This document shows positions 18,283 through 27,003 of a stretch of 64,000 bases of DNA, in pieces. Each line of letters starts with the position of its first letter. The first letter of the stretch is position 1. A program made the position numbers and the translations under genes. Below the pieces are notes generated by a model, which did not search any database, was not told the DNA's origin, and saw nothing but the letters and a program-made list of their open reading frames with translations. Source of the DNA: JAHFOW01 sp046350595 (lineage in GTDB: Bacteria; Planctomycetota; Brocadiia; Brocadiales; Brocadiaceae); contig JAXMAC010000005.1 of NCBI GenBank assembly GCA_046350595.1, positions 1 to 64,000 on the forward strand, in the 5' to 3' direction.

Positions 18283-18666
18283 TATGATCATCTGAATTTG
18301 ATTTCGTTCAGCAATAGGTGACAACTCATTAAGAAATGCAGATATTGCTTTTTTCAATGAGAAAACATGGATAGTTTGTTTTCATTTCATTTTTTGCTCT
18401 TTGCTAAGGGAAATTAACATAACTAACTTTATAACGGATAGTTATGTAACTGTACACAAAAAAATTAATTTTTTTCAAAAATTACGTGCTTTTGACTATA
18501 GAGGCGATCGGATTCATAAGCAATGTTAATAAAAGGATAAATCAAGGAAACAAAAATCAAATTGTCTTGATTGCCTTGAAGTTACTGATAAAATGAAGGG
18601 GAATAAAAACAGACAGGAACTCCTGAAAACACTTAAAGATACGTGTATATTAACGAGGAAAATATC
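18283..18666. other. AT-rich spacer
   Basis: Divergent intergenic region. It holds the 5' leader of the secreted-protein gene and of the 42-aa protein, and a small inverted repeat cataacta/tagttatg (18418-18446). No other gene is supported. Confidence 0.4.
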
Positions 18667-18795
18667 ATGGCTGGCTTATATGGAAAGTTATTGGTCTCTG
18701 CATATATCATCTTTGTTGTCGTTCTCCTGTGCTTTGTTATTATGTCGTCATGGTACGGACGAAGGGCACATAAAACGCTGCCACCCGAAAACTAG
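18667..18795 (+). CDS. Small single-pass membrane protein (42 aa)
   Basis: ATG at 18667 preceded by ACGAGGAAAAT, a good ribosome site, and TAG at 18793-18795. Residues about 8-27 are a hydrophobic helix (VSAYIIFVVVLLCFVIM), flanked by a short N terminus (MAGLYGKL) and a basic C-terminal tail (YGRRAHKTLPPEN), so it probably faces the cytoplasm with its C terminus. The layout resembles small accessory subunits of respiratory or cytochrome-maturation complexes (CcoQ- or CcmD-like), but no family is recognised. It was read directly from the sequence in a frame different from a longer shadow reading frame. Confidence 0.6.
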   Translation: MAGLYGKLLVSAYIIFVVVLLCFVIMSSWYGRRAHKTLPPEN

Positions 18796-18844
18796 GTCAT
18801 TGCAAAGGCACTTTTTTTACCAGTATCATAGCGCATAGCTAACT

Positions 18845-18935
18845 GCAATTAAATCCCCCTTAAAAAAGGGGGCAAGGGGGTTGTTGAAACGAGCAGAAAA
18901 AAAGAAGTTTTCACAAGGTAACGCTATAGCTGTAA
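18845..18935. repeat. Dispersed repeat family A, copy 2
   Basis: aatcccccttaaaaaagggg followed by gcaagggggttg and a tail agaagttttcacaaggtaac. The tail matches the family B tail at 4754-4776 and 27570-27600, so families A and B share a terminal module. It lies just upstream of the helicase gene. Confidence 0.75.
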
Positions 18936-18973
18936 AAAAGTTAACCACACATACACGAACAAAGGAAACGAAA

Positions 18974-20590
18974 ATGAAAACAACCACGGAAGAAAAAGTA
19001 TTACGTTTTGAAAACTTGACAATATCTAAAGATGTGCGGAAGGCTATAGAAGACCTTGGTTTTGAAGAGGCGACTCCCATTCAGGCTCAGGCCATTCCCC
19101 ATATTTTAGAAGGAAGAGATGTTATTGGGCAGGCGCAGACAGGCACGGGAAAAACTGCAGCCTTTGGAATTCCGGCGCTTGACATGCTCGATGCGGAAAA
19201 CAGAAAATTACAGGCAGTGGTTTTATGTCCTACCCGGGAACTGGCAATCCAGGTGGCGGAAGAACTCAAAAAGCTTGCGAAATACAAAAAGGATACGGAA
19301 ATACTCCCTATCTATGGCGGTCAGGCTATAGACCGGCAGATCAGGGTATTGAAGAAAGGGGTGCAAATTATTGTCGGCACTCCTGGCCGTGTAATAGACC
19401 ATCTGGAACGACAAACATTGAAAATGGATAAGGTAAAAATGGTCGTTTTAGACGAGGCAGACGAAATGCTGGATATGGGATTTCGCGAGGATATAGAATT
19501 GATTTTAAAGAAAATTCCCAAGCAGCGGCAAATCGTCCTTTTTTCTGCGACTATGCCTAAGGCCATCCTGGATCTGGCGCACAAATATCAAAATAATCCA
19601 CAAATTGTGAAGGTGGTGCACAAAGAATTAACCGTTCCCAGCGTTGAGCAATTTTATTTTGAACTTAATGAATCATCAAAACCTGATATTTTATCACGCC
19701 TGATGGATATCTATAATCTGAAATCGTCGCTGGTGTTTTGCAATACCAAAAGACGCGTCGATAAGTTAGTAGAAGATATGCAGACAAGAGGATATCTTGC
19801 AGACGGCCTGCATGGGGATTTGAAGCAAATGCAGAGAGATAATGTCATGTCCAGGTTTAGAAAAGGGACTATAGAAATGTTAGTGGCAACCGACGTCGCT
19901 GCACGGGGCATCGACGTGGAAAATGTGGAGGCGGTGTTTAACTATGACGTGCCGCTCGATGAAGAACAGTATGTGCACAGGATTGGAAGAACCGGAAGGG
20001 CGGGAAAAACGGGACGCGCATTCACCTTCGTGGTAGGAAGAGATATTTATCAAATAAAGGATATCCAGCGATACACCAAGTCAAAAATAACACCACAAAA
20101 GGTTCCAACCGTGCACGATGTAAAAGAAATCAGGACAGACCTGATGCTTCAAAAAGTAAAAGACGTTATACAGGAAGGACACATGGGAAAATATGTTCAC
20201 TGGATAGAAGAATTACTCGAAGAAAATTATACTGCTTTGGACGTGGCCGCATCTTTGTTAAAAATTGTTATGGGTGATGAAGAAAACGAGAAACAGTTCC
20301 AGGATGAGAAGAGTTCCAGAGGTGCAAAAACCAGTGAAGATATGGACAGATTGTTTATTAACATAGGAAGAAAAGAAAAAATCAATCCAAAAGACATTTT
20401 GGCAAGCATAGCGGAGAATACCGGTATTTCAGGTAAATTAATAGGCGCTATTGATATTTACGATAAATTTACTTTTGTAGACGTATCGAGAAAACATTCA
20501 GAAGAAATTCAAAATGCTATGGAAGATGTTAAAATTAAGGGGAAAAGAATTTCCGTAGAACCTGCAAACAAGAAATCTGAGGAGTTTTAA
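18974..20590 (+). CDS. deaD: DEAD-box ATP-dependent RNA helicase (DeaD/CsdA type)
   Basis: RNA helicase of 538 aa used in ribosome assembly and cold-tolerant mRNA turnover. The core shows the Q motif (ATPIQAQAI), motif I with K60 (AQTGTGKT), PTRELA, TPGR, DEAD, SAT, ARGID and HRIGRTGR. The C-terminal domain (about 450-538) with RLFINIGRKEKINPKDILASI is the DbpA-type RNA-binding fold. I start it at the ATG at 18974 with AAAGGAAACGAAA upstream; an earlier in-frame start would add residues encoded by the family A repeat tail. It is a monocistronic gene, and a hairpin-bearing repeat follows. Confidence 0.95.
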   Translation: MKTTTEEKVLRFENLTISKDVRKAIEDLGFEEATPIQAQAIPHILEGRDVIGQAQTGTGKTAAFGIPALDMLDAENRKLQAVVLCPTRELAIQVAEELKKLAKYKKDTEILPIYGGQAIDRQIRVLKKGVQIIVGTPGRVIDHLERQTLKMDKVKMVVLDEADEMLDMGFREDIELILKKIPKQRQIVLFSATMPKAILDLAHKYQNNPQIVKVVHKELTVPSVEQFYFELNESSKPDILSRLMDIYNLKSSLVFCNTKRRVDKLVEDMQTRGYLADGLHGDLKQMQRDNVMSRFRKGTIEMLVATDVAARGIDVENVEAVFNYDVPLDEEQYVHRIGRTGRAGKTGRAFTFVVGRDIYQIKDIQRYTKSKITPQKVPTVHDVKEIRTDLMLQKVKDVIQEGHMGKYVHWIEELLEENYTALDVAASLLKIVMGDEENEKQFQDEKSSRGAKTSEDMDRLFINIGRKEKINPKDILASIAENTGISGKLIGAIDIYDKFTFVDVSRKHSEEIQNAMEDVKIKGKRISVEPANKKSEEF

Positions 20591-20702
20591 TGTATCATTT
20601 GTTTTCTCACGTGTAACGCCGGTCATTCGTCTCTTTTTTGCTATAAAGACACAAAGAAAATACTTTGTGCCACCGTGGATATCTTAAGACTCCGGTTTAA
20701 TT

Positions 20703-20787
20703 TAATGTATAGGAATTTCAATATTGTAGAGACGCAGGATTTTGCGTCTCTACATGCGCATGTTTAAAGTTGCCGAAGGCCTAATAT
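20703..20787. repeat. Family C end-matched repeat with internal hairpin
   Basis: Reverse-orientation element whose ends (taggaatttcaat and ttgccgaaggcctaa) match the ends of the 30642-30786 copy, but whose interior is replaced by a hairpin gtagagacgca...tgcgtctctac (20726-20752). The same hairpin occurs at 22441-22468. Confidence 0.7.
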
Positions 20788-20802
20788 AAAGGAACATCAC
20801 CC

Positions 20803-22419
20803 TTGTACAGGTTACTCGCTATCCTTCTCATCTTATGTTTCATGAGTAGTTTCAGATGTGCTCCCCTTGGTTTCACTCCACGGTTATGCGATGCATTTGC
20901 AACGGATGTAAATTCAAAAACAGCCTGGGATATCGATATCCAGGGATATGGGCTTGCACATGCTGCCTTACAAATTGCCCGTGAATCTTACCCTGAAACA
21001 GACAGTGAGCAATCCCTGAAAAAGCTGAATACCATTATCGGGAATATCAGGACAACCCTCGGCGATGAAACCGAACCTGAACAAATCATCAAAACTATTA
21101 ACCTGACGCTTTTCAATGAACTCCAGTTTAAATATGTGCAAACAGGGAATCTCGAACACATTTCCTTAAACAAGGTACTGGATACAGGCATTGGCAATTG
21201 TGTCGGTCTTTCGATCCTCTATCTGTGCATAGCAGAAGGCTTGCACCTCCCTTTTTATGGCGTAAGCGTGCCGGAGCATATATTTGTACGCTATGACGAC
21301 GGTGATTTTCGGAGAAATATTGAGACCGGTTACGAAGGTATGACCACCCCGGACAGTTTCTATATAAACAAGGCGGGTAAACGTATATCACAAATAAGCA
21401 TCAAAAAAGGGCATTATCTCAAAAACCTCACCACCAACGAGGTCATTGCCAATATCTACCTTAACCGCTCGATTATACAAAAGGAACGGGGCAATATAGA
21501 CGCCGCCCTTAAGGACGTCAATCGAGCCTTGGAACTGCACGGCAATGATGCCGTTGCGTTTTGTAACCGAGGGGTAATTTATGAGAAGATGGGGGAGGAG
21601 GAACGTGCGCTCGAAGATTATAACAAAGCTATCGCCCTGAATCCCGATTATGCGCCTACCTATTACAATCGCGGTTCTGTTTATGCCGCTCTGGAGACAT
21701 TTGACAAGGCCATCATGGACTACAGCAAGGCTATATCCCTTGACCCAAATGCCATTCTCTCCTACTACAATCGTGGAGTTGCCTTTGAAATGATCGGCAG
21801 GAAAGACCTTACCATCGAAGATATGAACAAGACTATCTCTTTAGACCCTGCATTTGCCGATGCCTATGCCCACCGCGGTCTTGCCTATGCCGAATCGGGC
21901 GAATCAGAAAAGGCCATGGCAGACTTTGACAAGGCGCTCGAACTCAATCCCAGCCACACCGAAATTTATATGAAGAGAGGCATCCTGTATGCAGATTTAC
22001 AACAGTATGACGAATCGATTAAAGATTTTACCGCCTTCATCCACCATACGCCCGGGAATGCCTTTGCTTACTATCTCCGCGCAAAGGCGTATCGGGGAAA
22101 AGACGATAATGAAAACGCCATGAAGGACTATGATAAAGTTATAGAACTGAGCCCCCGGCTGGCAGGTGTCTATTTTGAACGGGGGTATCTGAAGAACCTC
22201 ATGGGAAAACATTACGATGCACTGGAAGATTTTAATACCGCTATAGAACTCTTTCCCTATAACCCCTTAGCGTATCTTTACCGGGGAGATACCTTTTGCC
22301 TGCTGGAAAACAACGAGAAGGCAATCCCTGACTATCAGACCTATTTAAAACTCAACCCTGATGCCACCAATGCCGAAGAGATAAAAAACAAAATAGAGGA
22401 AATAAGAAATGGCCGGTAA
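20803..22419 (+). CDS. Exported TPR protein with transglutaminase-like N-terminal domain
   Basis: 538 aa with an N-terminal signal (MYRLLAILLILCFMSSF). Residues about 90-200 resemble the SirB1/transglutaminase-like fold: C133 in GNCVGLSILYL and H159 in VPEHIFVR are positioned as a Cys-His pair. From about 220 to the end there are about nine TPR units (for example AxxxNRGxxYxxxGExxxALxDYNKAIxLNP). TPR arrays bind partner proteins, and a role in envelope assembly is possible. The start is TTG at 20803, chosen because AAAGGA lies 9 bases upstream and the signal peptide follows at once. Near-identical hairpins bracket the gene. Confidence 0.8.
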   Translation: MYRLLAILLILCFMSSFRCAPLGFTPRLCDAFATDVNSKTAWDIDIQGYGLAHAALQIARESYPETDSEQSLKKLNTIIGNIRTTLGDETEPEQIIKTINLTLFNELQFKYVQTGNLEHISLNKVLDTGIGNCVGLSILYLCIAEGLHLPFYGVSVPEHIFVRYDDGDFRRNIETGYEGMTTPDSFYINKAGKRISQISIKKGHYLKNLTTNEVIANIYLNRSIIQKERGNIDAALKDVNRALELHGNDAVAFCNRGVIYEKMGEEERALEDYNKAIALNPDYAPTYYNRGSVYAALETFDKAIMDYSKAISLDPNAILSYYNRGVAFEMIGRKDLTIEDMNKTISLDPAFADAYAHRGLAYAESGESEKAMADFDKALELNPSHTEIYMKRGILYADLQQYDESIKDFTAFIHHTPGNAFAYYLRAKAYRGKDDNENAMKDYDKVIELSPRLAGVYFERGYLKNLMGKHYDALEDFNTAIELFPYNPLAYLYRGDTFCLLENNEKAIPDYQTYLKLNPDATNAEEIKNKIEEIRNGR

Positions 22420-22440
22420 CTCAATCCTTCAGGACTGAGT

Positions 22441-22468
22441 GTAGAGACGCAAGACCTTGCGTCTCTAC
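22441..22468. terminator. Hairpin between convergent TPR gene and cysC
   Basis: gtagagacgcaag, a 2-base loop, cttgcgtctctac: a perfect 13-bp stem located 22 bases after the TPR stop. It is a near copy of the hairpin at 20726-20752. No strong T-run, so the terminator role is inferred from its position. Confidence 0.55.
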
Positions 22469-22523
22469 ATGATCATTTTCTGTCGGTTGGATGGAGAAAC
22501 AATACCCAACATTTCGCAAATCA

Positions 22524-23135
22524 CTAAAACTTCACATACCCCTTTTCTTCCAGGTACTTTATTATAGCCCGTGTTGATTCTTCAATGGACATCTTTGAGG
22601 TGTCAATCGTAAGTTCAGGATTGAGCGGTTCTTCATACGGCGCTGATATGCCGGTAAACTCCTTGACTTCACCCTTGCGCGCCTTTTTATAAAGCCCTTT
22701 TGTATCCCGCTCCTCACAAACCTCCAGAGGGCATTTTATATAGACCTCGATAAATTCCCCCTCTTTTAAGAGTTTCCGGGCGTTATCCCTGTCCTGCCTG
22801 TAGGGCGATATAAACGCTGTTATGGTTATGATATTTGCATCGGTAAACAGCTTCGCAACCTCGCCAATGCGGCGGATATTCTCAGAACGGTCTTCAGGTG
22901 AAAAGCCAAGATTTTTATTCAGGCCAAAACGTATATTATCGCCATCAAGTATGTATGCCTGATGTTTATTCTCCAGGAGGGCATGCTCAAGCTCAACGGC
23001 AATGGTTGATTTACCAGCGCCTGATAAACCTGTCAGCCATACGGTAACCCCCTTTTGTTTCATTAATCTTGTCCTGTCCTCTTTGGTAATCTTGCCATGA
23101 TGCCATTTAATATTAGTGGATTTCTGCTCTGACAT
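22524..23135 (-). CDS. cysC: Adenylylsulfate kinase
   Basis: APS kinase (203 aa) that phosphorylates adenylylsulfate to PAPS in sulfate activation. P-loop GLSGAGKS at residues 36-43, then LDGDNIRFGLNKNLGF and ISPYRQDRDNAR, all family hallmarks. The ATG at 23135 follows AAAAAGGAGAC. No ATP sulfurylase or other sulfate genes are adjacent, so PAPS here may feed sulfation rather than assimilation. Confidence 0.95.
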   Translation of the reverse strand: MSEQKSTNIKWHHGKITKEDRTRLMKQKGVTVWLTGLSGAGKSTIAVELEHALLENKHQAYILDGDNIRFGLNKNLGFSPEDRSENIRRIGEVAKLFTDANIITITAFISPYRQDRDNARKLLKEGEFIEVYIKCPLEVCEERDTKGLYKKARKGEVKEFTGISAPYEEPLNPELTIDTSKMSIEESTRAIIKYLEEKGYVKF

Positions 23136-23349
23136 GTCGTCTCCTTTTTAAAAGTATCATCGAATTAAATAAATAATTCCCAGGCGTATATGTTATGGTA
23201 GGGGCAAAGCATTTACCCGAAGCCGGTATTGCTCTATGCTTATTGGGAATTAATGATAGCTTCGACCAGCTACGGCACAATAAAGAGTTACATTTTAAAT
23301 TTTTGAATAATATAAGAACAACACTGGAAATGCAACCATTTTTTACTTA

Positions 23350-23471
23350 ACATTACTTTGTTAAAAAACGTACATAAAAAAATATTTTTAAGTCGTAAGT
23401 AGAGTAGGGCACAACTTATTACTTTTCAATGCTTTGTGACTTATTTTTATCCTTTTTTAACAAAGTAATGT
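23350..23471. repeat. 19-bp perfect inverted repeat with 84-base spacer
   Basis: acattactttgttaaaaaa at 23350-23368 and its exact reverse complement at 23453-23471. The right arm abuts family B copy 2. The pair could be the ends of a small non-autonomous element; no coding content is inside. Confidence 0.65.
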
Positions 23472-23626
23472 GAAGTTTGTTTATGAAGGAAAGATTGCTT
23501 CGCTCCGCTCGCAATGACAACGTGCTGTGTGCCACCAAAGTGCATAGCAAGTGTCATTGCGAGGGCCTTTTCCGAAGCAATCTCCCCGCTTTCACAAGAA
23601 AATTGGTTGCGGTTTAGCTGCGCTAT
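23469..23626. repeat. Dispersed composite repeat family B, copy 2
   Basis: tgaagtttgtttatgaagg, aagattgcttcgctccgctc, gcaatgaca, core acgtgctgtgtgccacc..., tgtcattgcgag, and an arm ending tagctgcgcta. Arms are in the opposite order to copy 1 while the core reads the same way. It lies between the inverted repeat and the ATP-grasp remnant. Confidence 0.85.
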
Positions 23627-23629
23627 GTA

Positions 23630-23764
23630 CTTGAATAAATGTAAGTCCCTGATATAGGAGATTTAACTCAATCAACACGGGCGCTCCATCCTTGTCAACT
23701 GCAACATCCCAGGAAGCTAAGTCAAGATAGAATAAATTTCGATGGAGGTTTTTTGCAAAATTGG
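23630..23764 (-). pseudogene. Remnant of an ATP-grasp (sugar-transfer-associated type) gene
   Basis: On the minus strand an open frame of about 45 codons reads VTNFAKNLHRNLFYLDLASW then DVAVDKDGAPVLIELNLLYQ. The WDVAVDxDGxPVLIEiN motif is the hallmark metal/ATP-binding end of sugar-transfer-associated ATP-grasp proteins. There is no start codon context, the 5' side is cut at the stop of the DRTGG gene, and the 3' side ends at family B copy 2. So this is a truncated relic; the repeat may have taken part in the deletion. Confidence 0.65.
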
Positions 23765-24832
23765 TTACTTCAACCCCAATCTTCTATAAATAGTTTTAAA
23801 ATCAATTTCCCGCTCCACCACTTCAGAGGCACGGCATACTTTAGACTTGTTGTGTATGCTGACATATCCAGAGAGCGTTTCGCATACTTCAAGGGTACTT
23901 GCCGTATCGGCGCGGACGACTACAATGGGCACGCCAATTTCCTGGGCGCGGCCAAGAATAGAGGCGTTAGGATAAAGCTCGCCGGTAAGGATAAGACACC
24001 TGGTAGGAGTTTCAAGCGCAGCTAATTGGATATCGCTCCGGTCTCCGCCGGTAATAACCGCCTTATTTGAAACCTTGCGGAAATAACTCAGGGCGCTTTC
24101 TACGTTCATTGCACCAATCATAAAATGTTCAATGAGTTCGTCCACCCTATCCTCGCAACAGAGGACATGCCCATTCAGGGCGTTCACAATCTCCCTGATT
24201 GTCACCGCACCGAGAATGGGATCCTTCTGAATAATTCCCAGCGTTTCAATCCCGTTCGTTTTAAGAAATGGAACCAGTATTTCCCATACATAATTTAATT
24301 TTGTGGAGGGAACAAGGTTAAATACCACGCCGAGCAACTGGTCTCCCAGCATCTTTGATGCGTACAGGAATCCATCGAGCGTATCGACGTGAGAATGATA
24401 CTTATCTATAAAGATTACTCTTGCCCTGGATTCCTTGATAAAATCCAGTTCGGAGAAATGAAGACACATACCTCCGGAAAGCCGTCCCACGCCCCGTGCT
24501 ATCATGATATCTTTTCCCAGAGACGCCTGCTGGAAGGCCGTCATGGTTTTCTGACGGACATTCAAATCCTCGCCACTCATCAATCGTCTGATGAGGTCGT
24601 CTGTCAAAACTACGGGGCAAATCGAATGGAGTGGTTCACTTACTTCCAGCGCCTGGGAAAGAAAGATCGCATCCTCGTCAGTAAGCACATTCTCAACAAA
24701 AGCCGGAGAAAACCCCATGGGTTTAAAGTAACCAACGTTATAGCCGTCTTTCTTGAACTTTAATCCCAGTCCAAGACAAATGAGATTCTTTCCGGAAAAA
24801 GGTGAAACAGAGGCAATAAATATAGGTATCAT
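23765..24832 (-). CDS. DRTGG-domain P-loop protein (phosphotransacetylase N-terminus-like)
   Basis: 355 aa. The N-terminal half (MIPIFIASVSPFSGKNLICLG...VGYFKPMG) is the BioD/cobyrinic-acid-synthase-like P-loop fold found at the front of long phosphotransacetylases. The C-terminal part (about 210-320; ITGGDRSDIQLAALET, LTGELYP) is a DRTGG domain. The acyltransferase domain of Pta is absent, so it is not an acetyl-phosphate enzyme by itself; stand-alone forms of this pair may be regulatory. The ATG at 24832 follows AAGGAAAGAG and lies 21 bases downstream of the chemoreceptor, so it probably shares that operon. Confidence 0.75.
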   Translation of the reverse strand: MIPIFIASVSPFSGKNLICLGLGLKFKKDGYNVGYFKPMGFSPAFVENVLTDEDAIFLSQALEVSEPLHSICPVVLTDDLIRRLMSGEDLNVRQKTMTAFQQASLGKDIMIARGVGRLSGGMCLHFSELDFIKESRARVIFIDKYHSHVDTLDGFLYASKMLGDQLLGVVFNLVPSTKLNYVWEILVPFLKTNGIETLGIIQKDPILGAVTIREIVNALNGHVLCCEDRVDELIEHFMIGAMNVESALSYFRKVSNKAVITGGDRSDIQLAALETPTRCLILTGELYPNASILGRAQEIGVPIVVVRADTASTLEVCETLSGYVSIHNKSKVCRASEVVEREIDFKTIYRRLGLK

Positions 24833-24853
24833 GGCGTTTCTCTTTCCTTGTAA

Positions 24854-27001
24854 TTAGATTTTAAACTTTTTAATCGATTCTTTAAAATTATCCGCCAGTT
24901 TATTCAATTCAACAACTGCTGCTGTTGATTGTTTCAAACCAACGGCCGTTTGTTTTACAACTTCAGATATCTCTTTCATCGTATCAGCCACCTGTTCCGT
25001 TGCGCTTTTCTGCTGCTGCGTTGCCATAACAATCTGTTTGGCGGCGTCGGTCGTTTCTTTCGTCAGATGCAGGATTGATTCGATTGACCGTCCTGCATTT
25101 TGAACAACTTCCATGCCTTTTTCCACATTTTTAACGCCTTGTTCCGTCGTTAAGACTGCTGCGTTCGTTGCTTCCTGAATCTCGGAAATAACACCCCTTA
25201 TCTCATCAGCCGCTACCCGTGTCCGCTCCGCGAGTCTCCGCACCTCAGCGGCAACCACCCCAAAACGCTTGCCAAACTCACCCGCCGATGACGCCTCTAT
25301 TGAAGCATTGAGCGCAAGAAGATGGGTTTCTCCCGCAATTTCTTTTATAATTCCCAGCACATCTCCTATCTTTTGCGATTTTTCACTGAGTGAAATGATC
25401 TTACAAGCATTTTCCTTCGTCACATTCTTGATATCTTCCATAATATGAACAGATTCCATAACTGATTCTGTGCCATGCCGACCCGAGGCTTCTGAACCTT
25501 CAGCGGCCCTGGCAACAGACTCTGCATTTGCCGCAATTTGTTTTGATGAACTGGCAAGCTCCTCAATTGTTGCCGTTATTTCACCAACGGAGGCAGCAAG
25601 CTCGGAAGTTCCGCTCGATTGTTCTTCTGAACTGGATAAGATTTCCATTGAAGCAGAGGAGATACGTGCAATAGACTCCTGGGTTTGCCTGATCATCGTG
25701 CGTAAATTTTCCAGCATGGAGTTAAATGCACCGGCAAGTTCCCCCTTTGCCTCCACGCTGGCGGTAAGGTCTCCACTTGATATAATTGTTGCCTGCCTTG
25801 CCAACAATCGCATATTCTTTATCATTTCATTGAATACCTTTATCAAGAAACCGATTTCATCATAGCTTTGTATCTTTACATCCCGGTCTAGTTTTCCCTC
25901 TCCGACATATTCGGCAATCTCTGTTAACTCCTGCACGGGTTTAACGGTAGCACGTGCTGAAAAAATAGCAATAAGGACTACGATAACCACCACTGCCGAG
26001 ACAAGAATTATCTGATTCTTCCTGTTCGTTCGCAATGGCTCAAATGCCTCTTTCTCATCAATCTCCGCCAGCAATATCCAGTTTGTATATTTTATGGGAT
26101 GCCAGGAACCTATTACCGGAATATTCCTATAATCTGGATAGATAGCAACCCCACTTTTGCCGGCCCTACCCTCCTGTGCTCCAAGGGTATCTACCTTCAC
26201 CTTGAGCACCGAATCTTTCTGGAACCGGGACTCTGAAACCATAAGCTTTTCCTTGTTCACGATGTACGTCTCTCCTGATTCGCCCAGTCCTTCTCTATTC
26301 GTTAACACATCAGAAACCCTACCCATGTCTATTTCCAACATAACGCATCCAACAAATCGACCTTGCGGGTCATTGCAGGGTGTTATGATATACATGAGAT
26401 TTTCACCAGCAAATTTATTATAAAACAGATCGGTGAAACAGGTATGCTCCTTACCTTGTTTAAAATAGGCCTCCGTTGAAACATCTAAACCTACTTCTTC
26501 TGCATGTTTATGCTTCGTACCGGTTAATTCTATCTTTCCTTCAGCAGAAACCAGCATGATATCTTCGTATTCATCAGAAGACAAAATCCGGTTTAAGTGT
26601 TCCTGCGTATTCTTTAATATTACGTTAAAATTAGCATCCGTCTTATTTTTCTTTTCGATTGATACCTGTTGTAAAAATTCTATGAGAATAATATGTTTTG
26701 CAAGGCCTTCCGCATCAAGTTTCACGTCTTCCAGCCTGTCATTCAAAAACAGGGCGCGTGTTTTCCCTACAGATGTTAAATTATTACATACATTATCATA
26801 AATAATGGCGGATGTTTTTCTTTCATTTGCAAATACGATACAAAGGATAGGCACTAAAGTCACTACAAGCAAAACAACAATTAAATTTTTCGTTAGTTTG
26901 AGTTTTTGAACAACTTTTACCTTTATAAGCACAAATAAGGAAATATTAAACGCAAGGATAATTGCAAGTGGTATGATGAGATTCCAGTAAATATCCAACA
27001 T
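24854..27001 (-). CDS. Methyl-accepting chemotaxis protein
   Basis: Membrane chemoreceptor of 715 aa. Three hydrophobic segments: LIIPLAIILAFNISLFVLI (near 8-27), NLIVVLLVVTLVPILCIVFA (about 38-58), and IILVSAVVVIVVLIAIFSA (about 330-350). Between the last two is a Cache-type periplasmic sensor (TEAYFKQGKEHTCFTDLFYN). HAMP follows, then the MA signalling domain with the hairpin tip EIAGETHLLALNASIEAS. The extra N-terminal membrane segment is uncommon. The ATG is 2 bases from the CheW stop, so the two are translationally coupled. No CheA or other motility genes are in the window. Confidence 0.92.
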   Translation of the reverse strand: MLDIYWNLIIPLAIILAFNISLFVLIKVKVVQKLKLTKNLIVVLLVVTLVPILCIVFANERKTSAIIYDNVCNNLTSVGKTRALFLNDRLEDVKLDAEGLAKHIILIEFLQQVSIEKKNKTDANFNVILKNTQEHLNRILSSDEYEDIMLVSAEGKIELTGTKHKHAEEVGLDVSTEAYFKQGKEHTCFTDLFYNKFAGENLMYIITPCNDPQGRFVGCVMLEIDMGRVSDVLTNREGLGESGETYIVNKEKLMVSESRFQKDSVLKVKVDTLGAQEGRAGKSGVAIYPDYRNIPVIGSWHPIKYTNWILLAEIDEKEAFEPLRTNRKNQIILVSAVVVIVVLIAIFSARATVKPVQELTEIAEYVGEGKLDRDVKIQSYDEIGFLIKVFNEMIKNMRLLARQATIISSGDLTASVEAKGELAGAFNSMLENLRTMIRQTQESIARISSASMEILSSSEEQSSGTSELAASVGEITATIEELASSSKQIAANAESVARAAEGSEASGRHGTESVMESVHIMEDIKNVTKENACKIISLSEKSQKIGDVLGIIKEIAGETHLLALNASIEASSAGEFGKRFGVVAAEVRRLAERTRVAADEIRGVISEIQEATNAAVLTTEQGVKNVEKGMEVVQNAGRSIESILHLTKETTDAAKQIVMATQQQKSATEQVADTMKEISEVVKQTAVGLKQSTAAVVELNKLADNFKESIKKFKI

Positions 27002-27003
27002 AA

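Noticed and set aside
18593..18838. 81-codon frame overlapping the 42-aa membrane protein
   Set aside because: The start has no ribosome site, and the frame becomes non-protein-like after the hydrophobic part; the shorter frame at 18667 is better supported.
18881..18973. Longer N terminus of the DEAD-box helicase
   Set aside because: These codons derive from the family A repeat tail; the ATG at 18974 has a proper ribosome site and matches family length.
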